Assembly: GCA_910587445.1 (NCBI GenBank)
Contig: CAJULE010000045.1
Coordinates: 1-7,096 of the forward strand
Reading direction: 5' to 3'
Source of the DNA: an uncultured Christensenellaceae bacterium
GTDB taxonomy: Bacteria; Bacillota; Clostridia; Christensenellales; Pumilibacteraceae
Length of the DNA: 7,096 nt
Under the pieces are notes generated by a model, which worked only from the letters and a program-made list of their open reading frames with translations, made no database searches and was not told the origin of the DNA. The translations under genes were made by a program, and so were the position numbers. Positions 6,090-7,096 of this stretch are shown in pieces. Each line of letters starts with the position of its first letter. Positions within the stretch are counted from its first letter, which is position 1.

Positions 6090-6976
6090 GTCATCGGTCT
6101 GCCGTTCCTGTATCCCGTATCGCCCTCGAAGTTTTTGAGCAGGAACATTCTCGCCGTTTCGAACTCGTCGCCTATCATTCCGAGTCGCAGTAGCCACGTG
6201 CGGAAGGTGTACTTTTCGTTTGTGCTTGCCGTCCGCCTTGCGCTTGCACCGTTTTGCGTGAGTGCTTGATGGCATATTGCGAGGCATAATTGTATGTAGG
6301 TTTTAATTTGCCCTGCGTGCGTCGTGCCGTTGAAGCATCGGAACTCGATGCCCTTGCCTTGCCATAGGCTGTGTAGGTTGAGTGCGCGGTAGCGGCTCCC
6401 ATCGTAGTGCGAGTAGCTGCGGCTCGGTCCGTCGTACCATAATCTTTCGATGGCGGCGGTCGTTTGCGGCTTGCTTGCGTTTATCCTTTGTACGAATCTC
6501 TCTTCGTTCTTCTTACACCATCTCGTCGCTCTCGATTCGGTTACGCCGAGTGCCTTGAAGAGTAGGTCTTCTTTGCTCGTCATTATGTTTACGAGATTGC
6601 GTAGGCTTTTTGCCGTGTGTTGCTCCGCGCCGACGTGGACGTGTATTCCGCAGCTTTCGTTTGCTATCGCGCCTTTGTGCCGCAGTTGCCTTACGACTTC
6701 CTGTATGTCCGCGATGTCTTCGTATTTGCATACTGGCGTTACGATTTCGCAGCTGTAGGCATCCCCTGCGTATGTGCCGTCTTTCTTTTCCGTGTGTATG
6801 CTCGCATCGCGCATCGCTTTCCATCTGCGTCCTTGTCGGTCGGTAGCTTCGTAAGTGTCGTATGAGCCGCCGACGTGCGTCTTGCTTGTACCATAGTAGC
6901 TTGCTATGATGTTTGCGGCTTGGCATCTGGTGATGCCTGTGAGTTCGATTTCGATTCCGAAGGTTTGTGTTTTCAT
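6077..6976 (-). CDS. Putative amidoligase family protein
   Basis: The 299-residue product has the hallmarks of the amidoligase (COOH-NH2 ligase) family, which is related to the glutamine synthetase/glutamate-cysteine ligase fold and predicted to form amide bonds using ATP. The visible motifs are FGIEIELTG (6-14), with paired metal-binding-type glutamates, then WKAMRDAS (52-59), SCEIVTP (75-81), CGIHVHVGA (109-117), RYRALNLHSL (195-204), and GIEFRCFNGTTHAGQI (209-224). No signal peptide or membrane segment is seen. The start at 6976 is preceded by AAAGGAG, and leader copy 3 lies directly upstream. It sits first in a probable operon with a gamma-glutamylcyclotransferase-like gene. The likely job is attaching or cross-linking a gamma-glutamyl or peptide group on a protein or small molecule; the target cannot be told from the sequence. 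Confidence 0.88.
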   Translation of the reverse strand: MKTQTFGIEIELTGITRCQAANIIASYYGTSKTHVGGSYDTYEATDRQGRRWKAMRDASIHTEKKDGTYAGDAYSCEIVTPVCKYEDIADIQEVVRQLRHKGAIANESCGIHVHVGAEQHTAKSLRNLVNIMTSKEDLLFKALGVTESRATRWCKKNEERFVQRINASKPQTTAAIERLWYDGPSRSYSHYDGSRYRALNLHSLWQGKGIEFRCFNGTTHAGQIKTYIQLCLAICHQALTQNGASARRTASTNEKYTFRTWLLRLGMIGDEFETARMFLLKNFEGDTGYRNGRPMTVAA

Positions 6977-7096
6977 TGCGTGTTCTCCTTTCGGGCGGTT
7001 GCCCTTGGTTTAATTTTGTAACCAAAGAATACCGTAAACAATCGAAAGAGCCCAGCGAAAACGCGTCCAAAACCGAAACTTTTTCAAAGAATTTTT
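6977..7096 (-). promoter_or_regulatory. Repeated leader element, copy 3 (promoter plus 5' UTR hairpin)
   Basis: This copy runs from the amidoligase ATG to the window edge and may continue beyond it. It has the invariant 18-base core at 7043-7060, a -10-like TATTCT at 7026-7031, the TTTGGTTACAAAAT block next to it, a GGGC-AACC-GCCC hairpin at 6993-7004, and AAAGGAG at 6985-6991. Spacing between core, -10 and conserved downstream block equals that of copies 1 and 2. It probably starts the amidoligase/cyclotransferase message. Confidence 0.73.
6993..7004 (-). promoter_or_regulatory. Leader hairpin of copy 3
   Basis: GGGC-AACC-GCCC, identical to copy 1, ends two bases before the amidoligase Shine-Dalgarno sequence AAAGGAG. 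The structural role is inferred from retention across the three copies. Confidence 0.5.

Noticed and set aside
1819..7096. Leader copies as a CRISPR array or transposon ends
   Set aside because: There are only three copies spaced kilobases apart, all in direct orientation and each joined to a start codon, with no spacers, transposase or target-site duplications.

Overview
The window reads as part of the head/packaging region of a tailed phage or prophage. Every credible gene lies on the minus strand, so the genes are transcribed from right to left. The core is an HK97-type packaging set: a large terminase subunit (3977-5527) and an HK97-family portal protein (start at 1220, running off the left edge). 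The genes carry strong GGAG/GGAGG ribosome binding sites and base composition looks intermediate. These points, together with the protein families present, suggest a Bacillota (Clostridia-like) host, but the host assignment is only an inference. No rRNA, tRNA, CRISPR array or insertion sequence was seen, and no gene-free stretch exceeds 150 bases.

In transcription order from the right edge the layout is: a repeated leader element (6977-7096); a putative amidoligase (6077-6976); a gamma-glutamylcyclotransferase-like protein (5597-6031); a rho-independent terminator (5551-5572); the terminase large subunit (3977-5527); a second leader element (3857-3976); a small protein with a very acidic C-terminal tail (3359-3856); a ParB-domain/DNA-methyltransferase fusion (1962-3299); a third leader element (1819-1937); two tightly packed small genes (1612-1818 and 1293-1610); and the portal gene. 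The two core packaging genes, normally adjacent, are separated by four genes.

The most interesting signal is not protein-coding. A roughly 120-base leader occurs three times with the same internal spacing. Each copy has an invariant 18-base block, a plausible -10 box, an invariant 14-base block, a small hairpin and a Shine-Dalgarno sequence directly before an ATG. The copies split the region into transcription or recombination modules: amidoligase + cyclotransferase, acidic protein + methyltransferase, and small genes + portal. This recalls the mobile promoter/stem-loop cassettes known from T4-type phages, although the sequence is different. A second, looser theme is a hairpin followed by a short U-rich stretch, a CATTT motif and then a Shine-Dalgarno sequence, found before the portal, methyltransferase and terminase genes.

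Functionally, terminase and portal package DNA into the procapsid. The methyltransferase probably modifies phage DNA. The amidoligase and cyclotransferase are a predicted make-and-break pair for gamma-glutamyl or isopeptide-like amide bonds, and their substrate here is unknown.
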